64,000 nt of DNA from Methanopyrus sp. SNP6 (GTDB lineage Archaea; JAADCQ01; Methanopyri; Methanopyrales; Methanopyraceae). The notes under the pieces were generated by a model. It ran no database searches. It had not been told where the DNA came from and worked only from the letters and a program-made list of their open reading frames with translations. Positions 1 to 7,643 of the stretch are shown piece after piece. A program made the translations under genes and the position numbers. The first letter of the stretch is position 1. Each line of letters begins with the position of its first letter. The stretch spans positions 385,456-449,455 of the forward strand of contig NZ_CP019436.1 of the NCBI RefSeq assembly GCF_002201895.1. Direction: 5' to 3'.

Positions 1-701
1 GGTCGTAAATCTCCCTCGGATATCTGCTCTAGGAGATCCCGGAGCGTTTCGTAGATCTCCTCCAGCTCCTCCTCCTCGAACTCCGATGCGTGTGATTCCC
101 GACGCTCGTACAGCCCGACCCTCAGGAGCACCTCTTCGGCATAAAGGCCACCGAGGCCCACGTCCACGGCGAGTGTCCGGACGATATCACGGTCGGACTC
201 GAGGAGTAATTCTAGGAAGGTATCACGGCCGAGTTCGTAGGGATCGGGCGGGCTTTCAGGTGGCTTGTACGTCTCGCCTGGCACGACAGCCCTGTTACGG
301 AACCGTCTGGTCGGAAAGGCCCTCTCGATGGAATCGTTCTCGTCAGTTACGGCGAGCGTACCTTTGGGGAGCAGCTCGATGTAGATCCTACGGCCCGAAC
401 GCAGGTCGAAGCGTAATATCCTGTCGAAACCTAGCTGGGTGATACGCTCTATACGGTCACCCGAAAGGGTACTTCTGAGCGCCTGTGAAACGGGGGTAGG
501 CTGATCGGGGCTTGGTTTGGGGCGCCAGGTTAGGTGTACACGCGTCCCTGGTTCCAAGACCAGATAATGGGAGCCTACACCCGGGATGTGGAGCTTAACC
601 TTCAGCTCACGCTCACCTACCTGGTATACCTTATCTATCAAGGCCCCTTCGAGTAGGGAATCAAGTTCGCGGGCAGTGGCACGCACGTCGAAGGATGTCA
701 T
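1..701 (-). CDS. rqcH: RqcH/NFACT-family (FbpA-like) protein, N-terminal part, cut by window edge
   Basis: The reading frame runs off the left edge, so only about 233 N-terminal residues are visible. I translated it by hand: it opens MTSFDVRATARELDSLL and continues with a DKVYQ motif, a VPG-like 'IPGVGSHYLVLEPG' stretch, 'RVHLTW', 'GFDRILRFDL' and 'GETYKPP'. These are the conserved blocks of the NFACT-N domain of RqcH/NEMF/Rqc2 proteins. Those proteins bind stalled large ribosomal subunits carrying peptidyl-tRNA and take part in ribosome-associated quality control. The ATG at 701-699 fits the usual family N-terminus. It lies 56 bp after the stop of the CBS-domain gene on the same strand, so co-transcription is likely. 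An acidic run near the edge should be the beginning of the coiled-coil region. Family confidence is high; the role in this organism is inferred. Confidence 0.85.
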   Translation of the reverse strand, partial: MTSFDVRATARELDSLLEGALIDKVYQVGERELKVKLHIPGVGSHYLVLEPGTRVHLTWRPKPSPDQPTPVSQALRSTLSGDRIERITQLGFDRILRFDLRSGRRIYIELLPKGTLAVTDENDSIERAFPTRRFRNRAVVPGETYKPPESPPDPYELGRDTFLELLLESDRDIVRTLAVDVGLGGLYAEEVLLRVGLYERRESHASEFEEEELEEIYETLRDLLEQISEGDLR

Positions 702-757
702 CGCTTCCTTGGACCACGCTTTCAGACCGTGTAACCCCCGGCGGAACCACCGCCGAA

Positions 758-1990
758 TCACGAGGTCCTACTCTTGATCTTCGCCTTAACGGCTTCCTTT
801 CTCCGGACTGTCTCCTCCTTCTCCTCTTCTCCGAGAACCTCACGGACTAAGTGTCGGATGGCGTTCTTGAAGGCTGTAATCAGATCCCAATCGTGGTCCT
901 TGACCGATATGACGTTCCGCGCATCCTTGACGTGGATGCGTACCGAGTACTTGTGACGGTTACCTTCCTCATGGTACCGTTTGATGTGGACCTCGACAGC
1001 CTCGATCGACGGACGCATCGAGGCGAGCTTCTGAACGGCCGCGGCTATCGACTTACGGAGGATTACTAGGGTGAAGTCGTCGACGTCGTCTACACCCTTC
1101 AGCGACACGAACACGCCGCGCTTCCGCATCAACTCGGGGATCTTGCGCAGAATGTCCCGCCTCGTCACGACTCCGATTGGCTCTTCGAATTTATTAACTA
1201 TCGGCATACCACGGATGCCGTTCTCTACGATCTTCTCGCATAGGTCGACCAAGGTCTCGTCGGGCTCGGCTCGCACGCACGGTGAGCTCATGATATTCTT
1301 TACCGGGTGACCGAAAGCGGGCACCTTCTCACCCTTGCGGTCCATTTTCCCGAGCCTGGTGATCGGCTTGATGACCTCACGGATGATATCCGTTGTGGTG
1401 ACGATCCCTCGGAGCTTGTTCGCGTCGTTAACCACCGGGAGCCTGCTGATACCGTTATCGCGCATTATAGCTCTGGCTTTAGCGATGGTGTCGTTCTCGT
1501 GGATGGTGATGACAGGAGTGCTCATCACTTCCCGCGCGTCGATCTTGGCAAGCTCGTCCGACTCTCGCGCGACGTCGATGATGTCGTATTCCGTTACGAG
1601 ACCAACAAATTCCCCATCTTCTTCTACCACGGATAAAGCGCGGAGACCCGAATCGAGCATCGCGGTGATAGCTTCGACTATGAGTGTGTCGGGTGTGATC
1701 GTTTCCGGCTTCATCATCACGGTTTCTGGTTTAACGTTCGAGACGTCCGCTACGTGAGCGTCTACCACGTCGTAATACGAGATCATCCCCACAACCTTAC
1801 CATCATCTACAATTGGTATTTCCTTCACACCATGGCGTTCTAACTTCGAGAATATCTTCGACAACGGCTCGCCAGGTTCCGCGGTGATAACCTCTTCGGC
1901 AGGCGTCATAATCTCTTCGACGGGGCGCTCGAAGACCTCCAATGGATCGCCCCCATAGACCTTTGGCGGCACGGTGGTTGTCCCGTCCAC
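758..1990 (-). CDS. Four-CBS-domain protein with C-terminal HPF/S30AE-like domain
   Basis: 410 aa starting at GTG (1990-1988). Four CBS repeats fill roughly residues 25-280; each is introduced by a motif such as 'IMTPAEEVITAEP', 'VMMKPETITPD', 'VMSTPVITIHEND' or 'IMSSPCVRAEPDE', making two Bateman modules. Such modules bind adenosyl nucleotides and act as energy or nucleotide sensors. The last ~120 residues differ: alternating beta strands and helices ending in 'DWDLITAFKNAIRHLVREV' resemble the S30AE/hibernation-promoting-factor fold. A lysine/arginine-rich tail follows. The fusion suggests nucleotide-sensed control of ribosomes, and the RqcH gene directly downstream fits a ribosome theme, but this is inference. 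No catalytic residues are evident. Confidence 0.8.
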   Translation of the reverse strand: MDGTTTVPPKVYGGDPLEVFERPVEEIMTPAEEVITAEPGEPLSKIFSKLERHGVKEIPIVDDGKVVGMISYYDVVDAHVADVSNVKPETVMMKPETITPDTLIVEAITAMLDSGLRALSVVEEDGEFVGLVTEYDIIDVARESDELAKIDAREVMSTPVITIHENDTIAKARAIMRDNGISRLPVVNDANKLRGIVTTTDIIREVIKPITRLGKMDRKGEKVPAFGHPVKNIMSSPCVRAEPDETLVDLCEKIVENGIRGMPIVNKFEEPIGVVTRRDILRKIPELMRKRGVFVSLKGVDDVDDFTLVILRKSIAAAVQKLASMRPSIEAVEVHIKRYHEEGNRHKYSVRIHVKDARNVISVKDHDWDLITAFKNAIRHLVREVLGEEEKEETVRRKEAVKAKIKSRTS

Positions 1991-2038
1991 GGCAAAAAAG
2001 AAATCGGTACCGAACCGCGCCGGCGTCGAAATGGCGAG

Positions 2039-2314
2039 ATGAGGGTGGGTGACTTGAGCGGTGAGCCAGAGTATAAGTTAGTGCTAGCGGCGGTTCATCA
2101 AGGGCTCGGGGTCCTAGCCGGGTACCTATGCGCCACGAGATACTCGATCGTGCTCGCTATGGTTCTCTTGATCTTGCCGTTCGCCCTCGGCAGGGTCCTG
2201 GAGCGATTGCTGGATCGGGAGTGCATCGGCGGAGCCAAAGGCTGGATGGCGTACGGTCTAGGGGCGTACCTCTCGGCGTGGATACTAGCTTGGACGTACT
2301 TCATCAACCGGTAA
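2039..2314 (+). CDS. Small membrane protein upstream of Rli1
   Basis: 91 aa, ATG at 2039 (a TTG at 2054 is an alternative). The protein shows about three hydrophobic segments (around residues 15-33, 36-52 and 70-88) joined by short charged loops, ending 'AWTYFINR'. Length and topology resemble small archaeal EMC6-like membrane proteins, but I do not recognise a diagnostic motif and leave the product unnamed. It stops 6 bp before the rli1 gene and is probably in one operon with it. An A-rich stretch (AAAAAAG at about 1994-2000) may be part of its promoter. Confidence 0.65.
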   Translation: MRVGDLSGEPEYKLVLAAVHQGLGVLAGYLCATRYSIVLAMVLLILPFALGRVLERLLDRECIGGAKGWMAYGLGAYLSAWILAWTYFINR

Positions 2315-2320
2315 TCGGGG

Positions 2321-4117
2321 GTGGTATCGATCGGAAGAGTGGCGGTCGTGGATAGGGAGCGGTGTAAGGGAGGATCCAAATGCGACTACGTCTGCCAACG
2401 TTTCTGCCCTGGAGTTAGGACAGGGCGTGAAACCATCACGATCGACGAAGACACCAACAAGCCCGTGATCTCCGAGGAACTGTGCTCCGGATGCGGTATT
2501 TGCACTCAGAAGTGTCCCTTCGGTGCTATCAAAGTTGTACGTCTCCCCGAGGAGCTGGAGGGAGAATGCGTACACAAGTACGAGGAAGGGGGGTTCCGGC
2601 TCTACAGGCTCCCAGTCCCAAAGCCCGGAAAAGTCACCGGTGTGATCGGACGCAACGCGATCGGTAAAACTACCGCCGCCAAGATACTCACAGGTGAGCT
2701 CAAACCCAACCTAGGGGATCCCGAAGCGGACCCAGACTGGGATGAGGTGATCCGGGCATTTTCAGGTACGGAACTTCAGGAACACTTCAGACGTATCGCG
2801 AACGGTGACCTCCGACCCATCATGAAGCCGCAGTACGTCGAGATCCTGCCCAAGGTCGTCGAGGGCAGGGTGAAGGACGCCCTTGAGGATGTAGATGAGT
2901 TGGGAGTCGCCGACGAACTCATCGAGCGCCTCGGACTAACCGAGGTAACCGACCGGCGGATCTCCGACCTCAGTGGTGGAGAGCTGCAGCGCGTCGCCAT
3001 CGCCGCGGCACTCTCTCGAGACGCGGACTTCCTGGTTCTCGACGAGCCGTGTAGCTACCTCGATGTCGAACAACGACTCTCGCTAGCCAGATTACTTCGC
3101 GAGATCGCAGAGGATCGAGGGATTCCGATGCTCGTCATCGAGCACGACTTAGCTACACTGGACTACGTGGCCGACGTAGTACACGTCTTTTACGGAAAGC
3201 GCGGTGCGTACGGTGTAGTGTCCAAGCCGATGGGTGTGGGTAAAGGGATCAACGCGTACTTGAAGGGATATTTAGAGGCCGAGAACGTCCGCTTCCGGGA
3301 TGATGAAGTTGTACTTCCAGAGAAACCTGTTGAGGCCGAAGCGGGTGAGCGGGACACCCTCGTGGAGTACGGTGAGCTCGTCAAAGAATACGACGGCAAC
3401 TTCAGGCTAGAAGTGGAACCGGGAGAAATTCGTGTCGGGGAGATCATCGGAGCCCTCGGACCCAACGCTATCGGTAAGACGACTTTCGTTAAGCTCCTGG
3501 CCGGGGTGCTCGAGCCTACCGAAGGGAAAGTGGATGTCGACATTAAAGTCTCGTACAAGCCACAGTACCTGGAGGTGGACTCGGATGAACCCGTCGAGCA
3601 GGTGCTACGGAGAACCGCCGGCTCGGAATGGGGATCGAGCTGGTACCGGAGCAACATCGTGGAGCCACTGGACTTAGAGTACCTATTCGATAGACCGTTG
3701 TGTGAACTGAGCGGCGGTGAGCTGCAGCGCGTAGCCGTGGCGGCTGCCCTATCCCGGGAAGCAGATCTGTACCTTCTAGACGAACCTAGCGCATATTTGG
3801 ATGTTGAGGAGAGGATCAACACCGCCCGCGTCATAAGACGGGTGATTGAGACACGGGATGCCGCCGCCGTCGTAGTCGATCACGATTTACTCCTGATAGA
3901 CTACATCAGTGACAGGATGATGGTGTTCGAAGGCGAGCCAGGAAAGCACGGACGCGCGAATCCACCGGAGAGTAAACGAGAAGCCATGAACAGGTTCCTG
4001 TCGAACTTGGGCGTGACGTTCAGACGGGACCAGGAGACACGGAGACCGAGAGCTAACAAGCCCGGCAGTCACCGTGACCGTGAGCAGAAGCGTCGTGGTG
4101 AGTACTTCTACGCCTAG
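2321..4117 (+). CDS. rli1: ABCE1/Rli1 ribosome-recycling ATPase
   Basis: 598 aa. The N-terminus carries eight cysteines (about C15, 21, 25, 29 and 55, 58, 61, 65), enough for the two [4Fe-4S] clusters of ABCE1. Two ABC ATPase domains follow: Walker A 'GRNAIGKTT' near residue 110 and 'GPNAIGKTT' near 385, each with signature 'LSGGELQRVA' and Walker B 'LDEP'. The protein splits post-termination ribosomes and works with aRF1/aPelota. Length is normal for the family. The frame opens with GTG at 2321, but the family usually starts just before 'RVAVVD', and the GGGGGTGG at 2317-2324 overlaps that GTG, so a start at ATC 2330 or GTG 2339 is possible. The C-terminal ~30 residues are basic and not typical of the core fold. 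Confidence 0.95.
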   Translation: MVSIGRVAVVDRERCKGGSKCDYVCQRFCPGVRTGRETITIDEDTNKPVISEELCSGCGICTQKCPFGAIKVVRLPEELEGECVHKYEEGGFRLYRLPVPKPGKVTGVIGRNAIGKTTAAKILTGELKPNLGDPEADPDWDEVIRAFSGTELQEHFRRIANGDLRPIMKPQYVEILPKVVEGRVKDALEDVDELGVADELIERLGLTEVTDRRISDLSGGELQRVAIAAALSRDADFLVLDEPCSYLDVEQRLSLARLLREIAEDRGIPMLVIEHDLATLDYVADVVHVFYGKRGAYGVVSKPMGVGKGINAYLKGYLEAENVRFRDDEVVLPEKPVEAEAGERDTLVEYGELVKEYDGNFRLEVEPGEIRVGEIIGALGPNAIGKTTFVKLLAGVLEPTEGKVDVDIKVSYKPQYLEVDSDEPVEQVLRRTAGSEWGSSWYRSNIVEPLDLEYLFDRPLCELSGGELQRVAVAAALSREADLYLLDEPSAYLDVEERINTARVIRRVIETRDAAAVVVDHDLLLIDYISDRMMVFEGEPGKHGRANPPESKREAMNRFLSNLGVTFRRDQETRRPRANKPGSHRDREQKRRGEYFYA

Positions 4118-4520
4118 CGGGTCTCCACCGCACTAGCCGATGGAAACGCGCCCTCGAGTCCCATTGATTCTCGGACCGAAACATGCCCCGACACGTCCTG
4201 GAAGAAGCTCTTTCTTTATATTAAAATTTGGAAACATAATTGTATTTTTTGGTTCATACGGTTTATGCATAGTTTGTGCATGAAAGTTGAATTACAGTAC
4301 GTAAATAATACGATACTAATGAATAAATTACATGAGTACTATCGTACGATTCATGCAAGTACGAAGTTTAATCTTCGAAGATCCGTAATACCATTTAAGT
4401 ACAATTTTCCGAATTTCATGCATAGACCATAATACCCAACACCGAGCTAACACCAGTAGAAGGCTCAAGGACTCGATTTACTTGCGGAAAAAACAGTTTG
4501 GAGTGCAGGATTATGGGTGG
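4118..4520. other. AT-rich intergenic gap without a gene
   Basis: About 400 bp between convergent rli1 and the phosphodiesterase gene. From about 4205 to 4480 the sequence is strikingly AT-rich against the GC-rich genes around it. All frames contain frequent stops, and I see no ribosome site followed by an open frame. A pyrimidine-rich stretch 'CTTTCTTTATATT' (about 4210-4222) after rli1 could act as a transcription terminator. Short words such as 'TTCATGCA' and 'ATGCATAG' recur without a clear array. No tRNA, CRISPR or C/D-box pattern was found. Confidence 0.5.
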
Positions 4521-5072
4521 TCAGAGCTCCGTCTCGAACTCCTCGGTCTCCAACCGATCACGCTTGAGCATGTACAGCTTCATCCACACCTCTTTACCGT
4601 CGATGGTGCCGTACATGAACGACGGGCCCGGGCTGGGCCCTCCTCCAGATGGTACACCAGTGAGACTTCCCGGGTTTACGATCAGTACATCTCGGTGCTC
4701 CCTGAACTCCGGCCTGTGGGTGTGACCAGTGAAAATGATGTCGGATCCCTCTTCCTCGGCTATCGCCGAGAGCTGGTCCGGGTCACCCCTCGGGTGAACC
4801 CCACTGCCGTGGTCTACCGTCACCTTGACGTCTCCGATACCTTCGGTCACCCTGGGAGGTAGCGGGAGTCCGAAGTCGCAGTTCCCCACAACCATCAAGG
4901 CCTTTTCACCGAGTGATGCTATCCATTCCATAGTGTCCTCGGTCGTGTAGTCACCGGGTGAAATCACCACGTCCACTGGGGCGAGCTCCTCGATCTTCCG
5001 CCTGATAGTATGTGGGACTTCCTGCGCACGCTCGGGAATGTGAGCGTCCCCGAGCACCAGTACCGTGATCAT
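4521..5072 (-). CDS. YfcE/MJ0936-type metallophosphoesterase
   Basis: 183 aa beginning MITVLVLGDAHIPERA. The frame is open further upstream, but the ATG at 5072-5070 is preceded by GGGGGG (about 5 bases before) and gives the standard family N-terminus. Metal-binding motifs of calcineurin-like phosphoesterases are all present: GDAH near residue 8, GDYT, GNCD, and GHTH with a following 'VNPGS'. The family includes archaeal MJ0936 and bacterial YfcE, small cytosolic Mn/Ni-dependent phosphodiesterases of uncertain natural substrate. It is the last gene of a leftward run that starts with the PRC-barrel gene; the gap to thg1 is 31 bp. Confidence 0.9.
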   Translation of the reverse strand: MITVLVLGDAHIPERAQEVPHTIRRKIEELAPVDVVISPGDYTTEDTMEWIASLGEKALMVVGNCDFGLPLPPRVTEGIGDVKVTVDHGSGVHPRGDPDQLSAIAEEEGSDIIFTGHTHRPEFREHRDVLIVNPGSLTGVPSGGGPSPGPSFMYGTIDGKEVWMKLYMLKRDRLETEEFETEL

Positions 5073-5103
5073 CGCTAGCCCCCCATCCGAGTATCGGCGG
5101 GAA

Positions 5104-5892
5104 TCACTCTTCAACATGATCGGGGGTCGGGTCGAGGGGGACGTACCCTTGAGAGGCGCAGGCACGGAGAAGGCGCTTCCCTTCGCTTTCATCGAAGAAC
5201 GGGGGGGCCCAATCCCGCGTTACTCGGCGGCGTTGGACACCGTCCTCGTTCACAACCACCCGGTAGGCGAGTATCCCTCGACGTTGCCAAGCCGGGGTCC
5301 GTCCGAGGTTGATCCCAAACTCTCGGTAAAGCAGCTCATGCACATCCTGCGCCTTCATTCCACGGAGCCGCTCGGCAGCTTCCTTGGGTTTCAGTCCTCG
5401 CTCACGCAGCGCCCAGTACGCGTAGGAGTTCAGGTGATTCCGCCAAGCCTCGTCCTGACGCCACTTGAAGTAACATACCAGGTCATCGTCCGTGAGCACC
5501 ACGCACCTGGAGTCGAAGGACACCGTCTCGTCGGCCGGATCTATTCCACGACGCTGTAGGGCCCGGAGGAAGTACGTGGAGGCGCAGGACGCAGATACGG
5601 ACGTCAACTTCTCGACCCGACCGGAGAAGGGAACGTTGCCACGGGGTATGAGCGCATTCAGCTCATCGGAGAACGTGTAGACAAGTGTTACCCCCAAACC
5701 CGCGTCTCGGATCATCCGGACCGCCGTCTCGGCCATAGCTTCCGCGAATCGTCGGTCGTAGGGCTTTTTGAGGCGTAACCGGCGGACGAGTCCGGTGAAC
5801 GCCCTCCCGTCGATCCTCAGAACCAGATGTGTGTTGGGGGGCACCCTTAGGTCCGCGTACACCTCGAGGTCGCAGGGTTTCACGGGCTTCAA
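5104..5892 (-). CDS. thg1: tRNA-His guanylyltransferase (Thg1) family protein
   Basis: 262 aa. The palm-domain metal motif 'RIDGRAF' (D28) and the second motif 'YTFSDELNALI' (D76) are the signatures of Thg1, which adds nucleotides in the 3'-5' direction to the 5' end of tRNA. 'KPYDRRFAEAM' between them is also family-typical. Archaeal members add G-1 to tRNA-His in a template-dependent way or repair 5'-truncated tRNAs. The start is TTG at 5892, overlapping the TGA of the upstream nadX gene (TTGA), so translation is probably coupled. Family confidence is high; whether it does G-1 addition or tRNA repair cannot be read from the sequence. Confidence 0.92.
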   Translation of the reverse strand: MKPVKPCDLEVYADLRVPPNTHLVLRIDGRAFTGLVRRLRLKKPYDRRFAEAMAETAVRMIRDAGLGVTLVYTFSDELNALIPRGNVPFSGRVEKLTSVSASCASTYFLRALQRRGIDPADETVSFDSRCVVLTDDDLVCYFKWRQDEAWRNHLNSYAYWALRERGLKPKEAAERLRGMKAQDVHELLYREFGINLGRTPAWQRRGILAYRVVVNEDGVQRRRVTRDWAPPFFDESEGKRLLRACASQGYVPLDPTPDHVEE

Positions 5893-6677
5893 GTGCCCAC
5901 TCGAATCCCCTCGGTCATCCGTTCGATTAAAGCTACGGCGGAGTACGCAGCGACGGCACTCGTCTTCGGGTTATTCGGGAGCGCTTCGTTCTTCAGTTCG
6001 AACCGATACGTACCTGCACTCGACTCGACCTTGATAACGTGCGTGTTAACTGAGACCTCGGGGTCGCAGACGATCCGAACGGTGACTAGTGAGGGATCAC
6101 CGACGGCTAGCGACACGGCGGCCGCCACGTTGATGTTCTTAGGAAACTTGCGGACGGCATCCCGCACGGAACCCTCGTAGAGTACCGTCCGTTCGGAAAC
6201 ATCCTCATTCAGAGCTTTCGGGTGCTTGATGGTGGTGAGAGTGACCTCTCTCACCCGACCTCGAAGCGCTCGCAGCACGTCCAGACCTCCCACCGCACCG
6301 GACGGAACGTGAAGGCGATGTCCGGTGACTTCCGCGACCTCGCGACATCGACTCAGCAGGTCCTCCTCGAGCACCAGCGCTCCTACGCTCATCACGATCA
6401 CATCGAACCTCTTCAGCGCATCAGGTAGGAGGCTAGCCGCCGCTTCCACGGAGGCGGCTTCGAGCAGCACGTCGGCTTCGGCGCCCATGACGTCGTCTAG
6501 GTCGGTGGAGGTGTCGCAGTCTGGGAACCACCGCTTGATGCGTTTGAGCTTCTCCAGGTGACGATCACAGACCAGAACCGGTTCCACCTTGCCTTCGAGC
6601 CGCCCTTCACGGATCTCCCTCAGAACCGTCGTTCCGATGCCTCCAGCGCCTACGAGCGCTAAGCTCAGCTTCCTCAT
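5889..6677 (-). CDS. nadX: L-aspartate dehydrogenase
   Basis: 262 aa with an N-terminal Rossmann motif 'ALVGAGGIGTTVL' (residues ~7-19). Downstream blocks 'VLLEAASVEAA', 'VMSVGAL', 'HVPSGAVGGLD' and 'TTIKHPKAL' match aspartate dehydrogenase, which makes iminoaspartate for NAD biosynthesis with NadA. ATG at 6677 has GAGGGT about 9 bases upstream, so this start is credible even though it lies 71 bp inside the 3' end of the upstream SPOUT methyltransferase gene. The stop overlaps the thg1 start by 4 bp. NadX in place of aspartate oxidase (NadB) suits an anaerobe. Confidence 0.9.
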   Translation of the reverse strand: MRKLSLALVGAGGIGTTVLREIREGRLEGKVEPVLVCDRHLEKLKRIKRWFPDCDTSTDLDDVMGAEADVLLEAASVEAAASLLPDALKRFDVIVMSVGALVLEEDLLSRCREVAEVTGHRLHVPSGAVGGLDVLRALRGRVREVTLTTIKHPKALNEDVSERTVLYEGSVRDAVRKFPKNINVAAAVSLAVGDPSLVTVRIVCDPEVSVNTHVIKVESSAGTYRFELKNEALPNNPKTSAVAAYSAVALIERMTEGIRVGT

Positions 6678-7245
6678 AGTCGACGATACCCTCCCTCAGG
6701 TACTCGACCAAACCCTCCGGAAGTTCCGGCTTTCCGTTCTCGGAAGGGTAGTCGCAATCCAATCGTACCGTGTGACCCGGTGCGACCTCGATCTCGGGCC
6801 TCTCCACCACTTGTATCTCCTCCAAAGGGACTCCACACTCGAGTACTGTGAGAGCCACTTTGAGGGCACCGTCGATGCTGAAATGGTAAGGTCCTAAATG
6901 TCGAACTTCTGCGTCTGGGAACCTCGGTGTGAGCTCCTTCCGAGTACGATGTCGGCGTGGATAATCGCCGAGGATACCTCCGACGATCACCACGTCGGGA
7001 TCATCCTCGGGAGTCAAAGGATCCTCGGCGTCCGGGTCGAGGACTATCACACGATCTCCTCGGAGGGGCAGCTCGGACGCGGAGTACGGCAGCGCCGGAT
7101 ATTTGGCCTTAGCCAGTACTTCAGGGTCCGCGTTCGTAACCGTGAACTCCCAGCCGTACTTCCTCGCAGTCCGGTAGGCTTCCATGTACTCGAGGTCGAG
7201 CCAGGGGGACCACCGGTCAAGGTGTTCCACTATCGCCATTGGCAT
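6607..7245 (-). CDS. SPOUT-fold methyltransferase, DUF431/Sfm1-like
   Basis: 212 aa from ATG 7245. GAGGTG lies about 7 bases upstream; TTG 7260 and ATG 7239 are alternatives. It begins 'MPMAIVEHLDRWSPWLDLEY' and has 'IVLDPDAEDPLTPED', 'VVGGILGD', 'RTRKEL' and 'RHLGPYHFSIDGA'. These blocks match the archaeal/eukaryotic DUF431 family, which has a SPOUT knot and includes yeast Sfm1, a ribosomal-protein arginine methyltransferase. The substrate here is unknown: RNA or a ribosomal protein are both possible. Its last 71 bp are shared with the start of nadX. Confidence 0.8.
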   Translation of the reverse strand: MPMAIVEHLDRWSPWLDLEYMEAYRTARKYGWEFTVTNADPEVLAKAKYPALPYSASELPLRGDRVIVLDPDAEDPLTPEDDPDVVIVGGILGDYPRRHRTRKELTPRFPDAEVRHLGPYHFSIDGALKVALTVLECGVPLEEIQVVERPEIEVAPGHTVRLDCDYPSENGKPELPEGLVEYLREGIVDYEEAELSARRRWRHRNDGSEGDP

Positions 7246-7256
7246 CACGCGACACC

Positions 7257-7628
7257 TCAAATCTCCAGATCTGAAGGTTTAGCCGGCGAGCTCTCCTGCT
7301 TCTTCCTCTCCCTTCCCTCCCCGGAAGACGCCTTCTCCGGGGATTCGATTATGATTATGTCCCCGACGGCCTTCACCAGCTCCGCATCGACAGTCTCCGT
7401 GCGCCTACCTCCACCACCGGGAAGCGGTAGCAGACCGCCGCCGGAGGGTTGGTTGGTGACGGTCACTAGGAACCGGACGAGATCGCCCGTCTTAGGGTCG
7501 AAAGTCACGTCTTCGACGGTACCGACCCGACGACCGTCTTCGGTAAAAACTTCCATTCCGAGAATCCGTTGGAACCTCACGTATCTCTTCTTGTATTCCT
7601 CCTCGTTGCCACTTTCACCGTTTGTCAC
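7257..7628 (-). CDS. PRC-barrel domain protein
   Basis: About 123 aa if started at the GTG at 7628-7626, which sits on one arm of the palindrome at 7626-7643. The core 'RILGMEVFTEDGRRVGTVEDVTFDPKTGDLVRFLVTV' region is a PRC-barrel beta fold (the key part is the GRRVGTVEDV turn). A glycine/proline-rich insert 'GGGLLPLPGGGG' precedes a second strand pair 'VKAVGDIIIIESP'. The tail is charged. PRC-barrels occur in photosynthetic reaction centre H subunits and RimM, and in archaea as small standalone proteins linked to cell division and RNA metabolism. An internal GTG near 7580 is another possible start. The stop overlaps the TTG of the next gene. Confidence 0.75.
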   Translation of the reverse strand: MTNGESGNEEEYKKRYVRFQRILGMEVFTEDGRRVGTVEDVTFDPKTGDLVRFLVTVTNQPSGGGLLPLPGGGGRRTETVDAELVKAVGDIIIIESPEKASSGEGRERKKQESSPAKPSDLEI

Positions 7629-7643
7629 GGGGGATCCCCCGTG
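7626..7643. promoter_or_regulatory. Perfect 18-bp palindrome carrying two divergent start codons
   Basis: CACGGGGGATCCCCCGTG reads identically on both strands. The GTG at its right end opens the rightward carbamoyltransferase gene, and the GTG at its left end, read on the other strand, opens the leftward PRC-barrel gene. The central GGGGGATC resembles a Shine-Dalgarno element on both strands. In RNA it could fold as a 7-bp stem with a GATC loop that hides both ribosome site and start codon. The palindrome is directly observed; the shared function is inferred. Confidence 0.7.

Noticed and set aside
3190-3834. 214-codon minus-strand frame inside rli1
   Set aside because: Serine-rich mirror of the conserved ABC domains; no ribosome site or homology.
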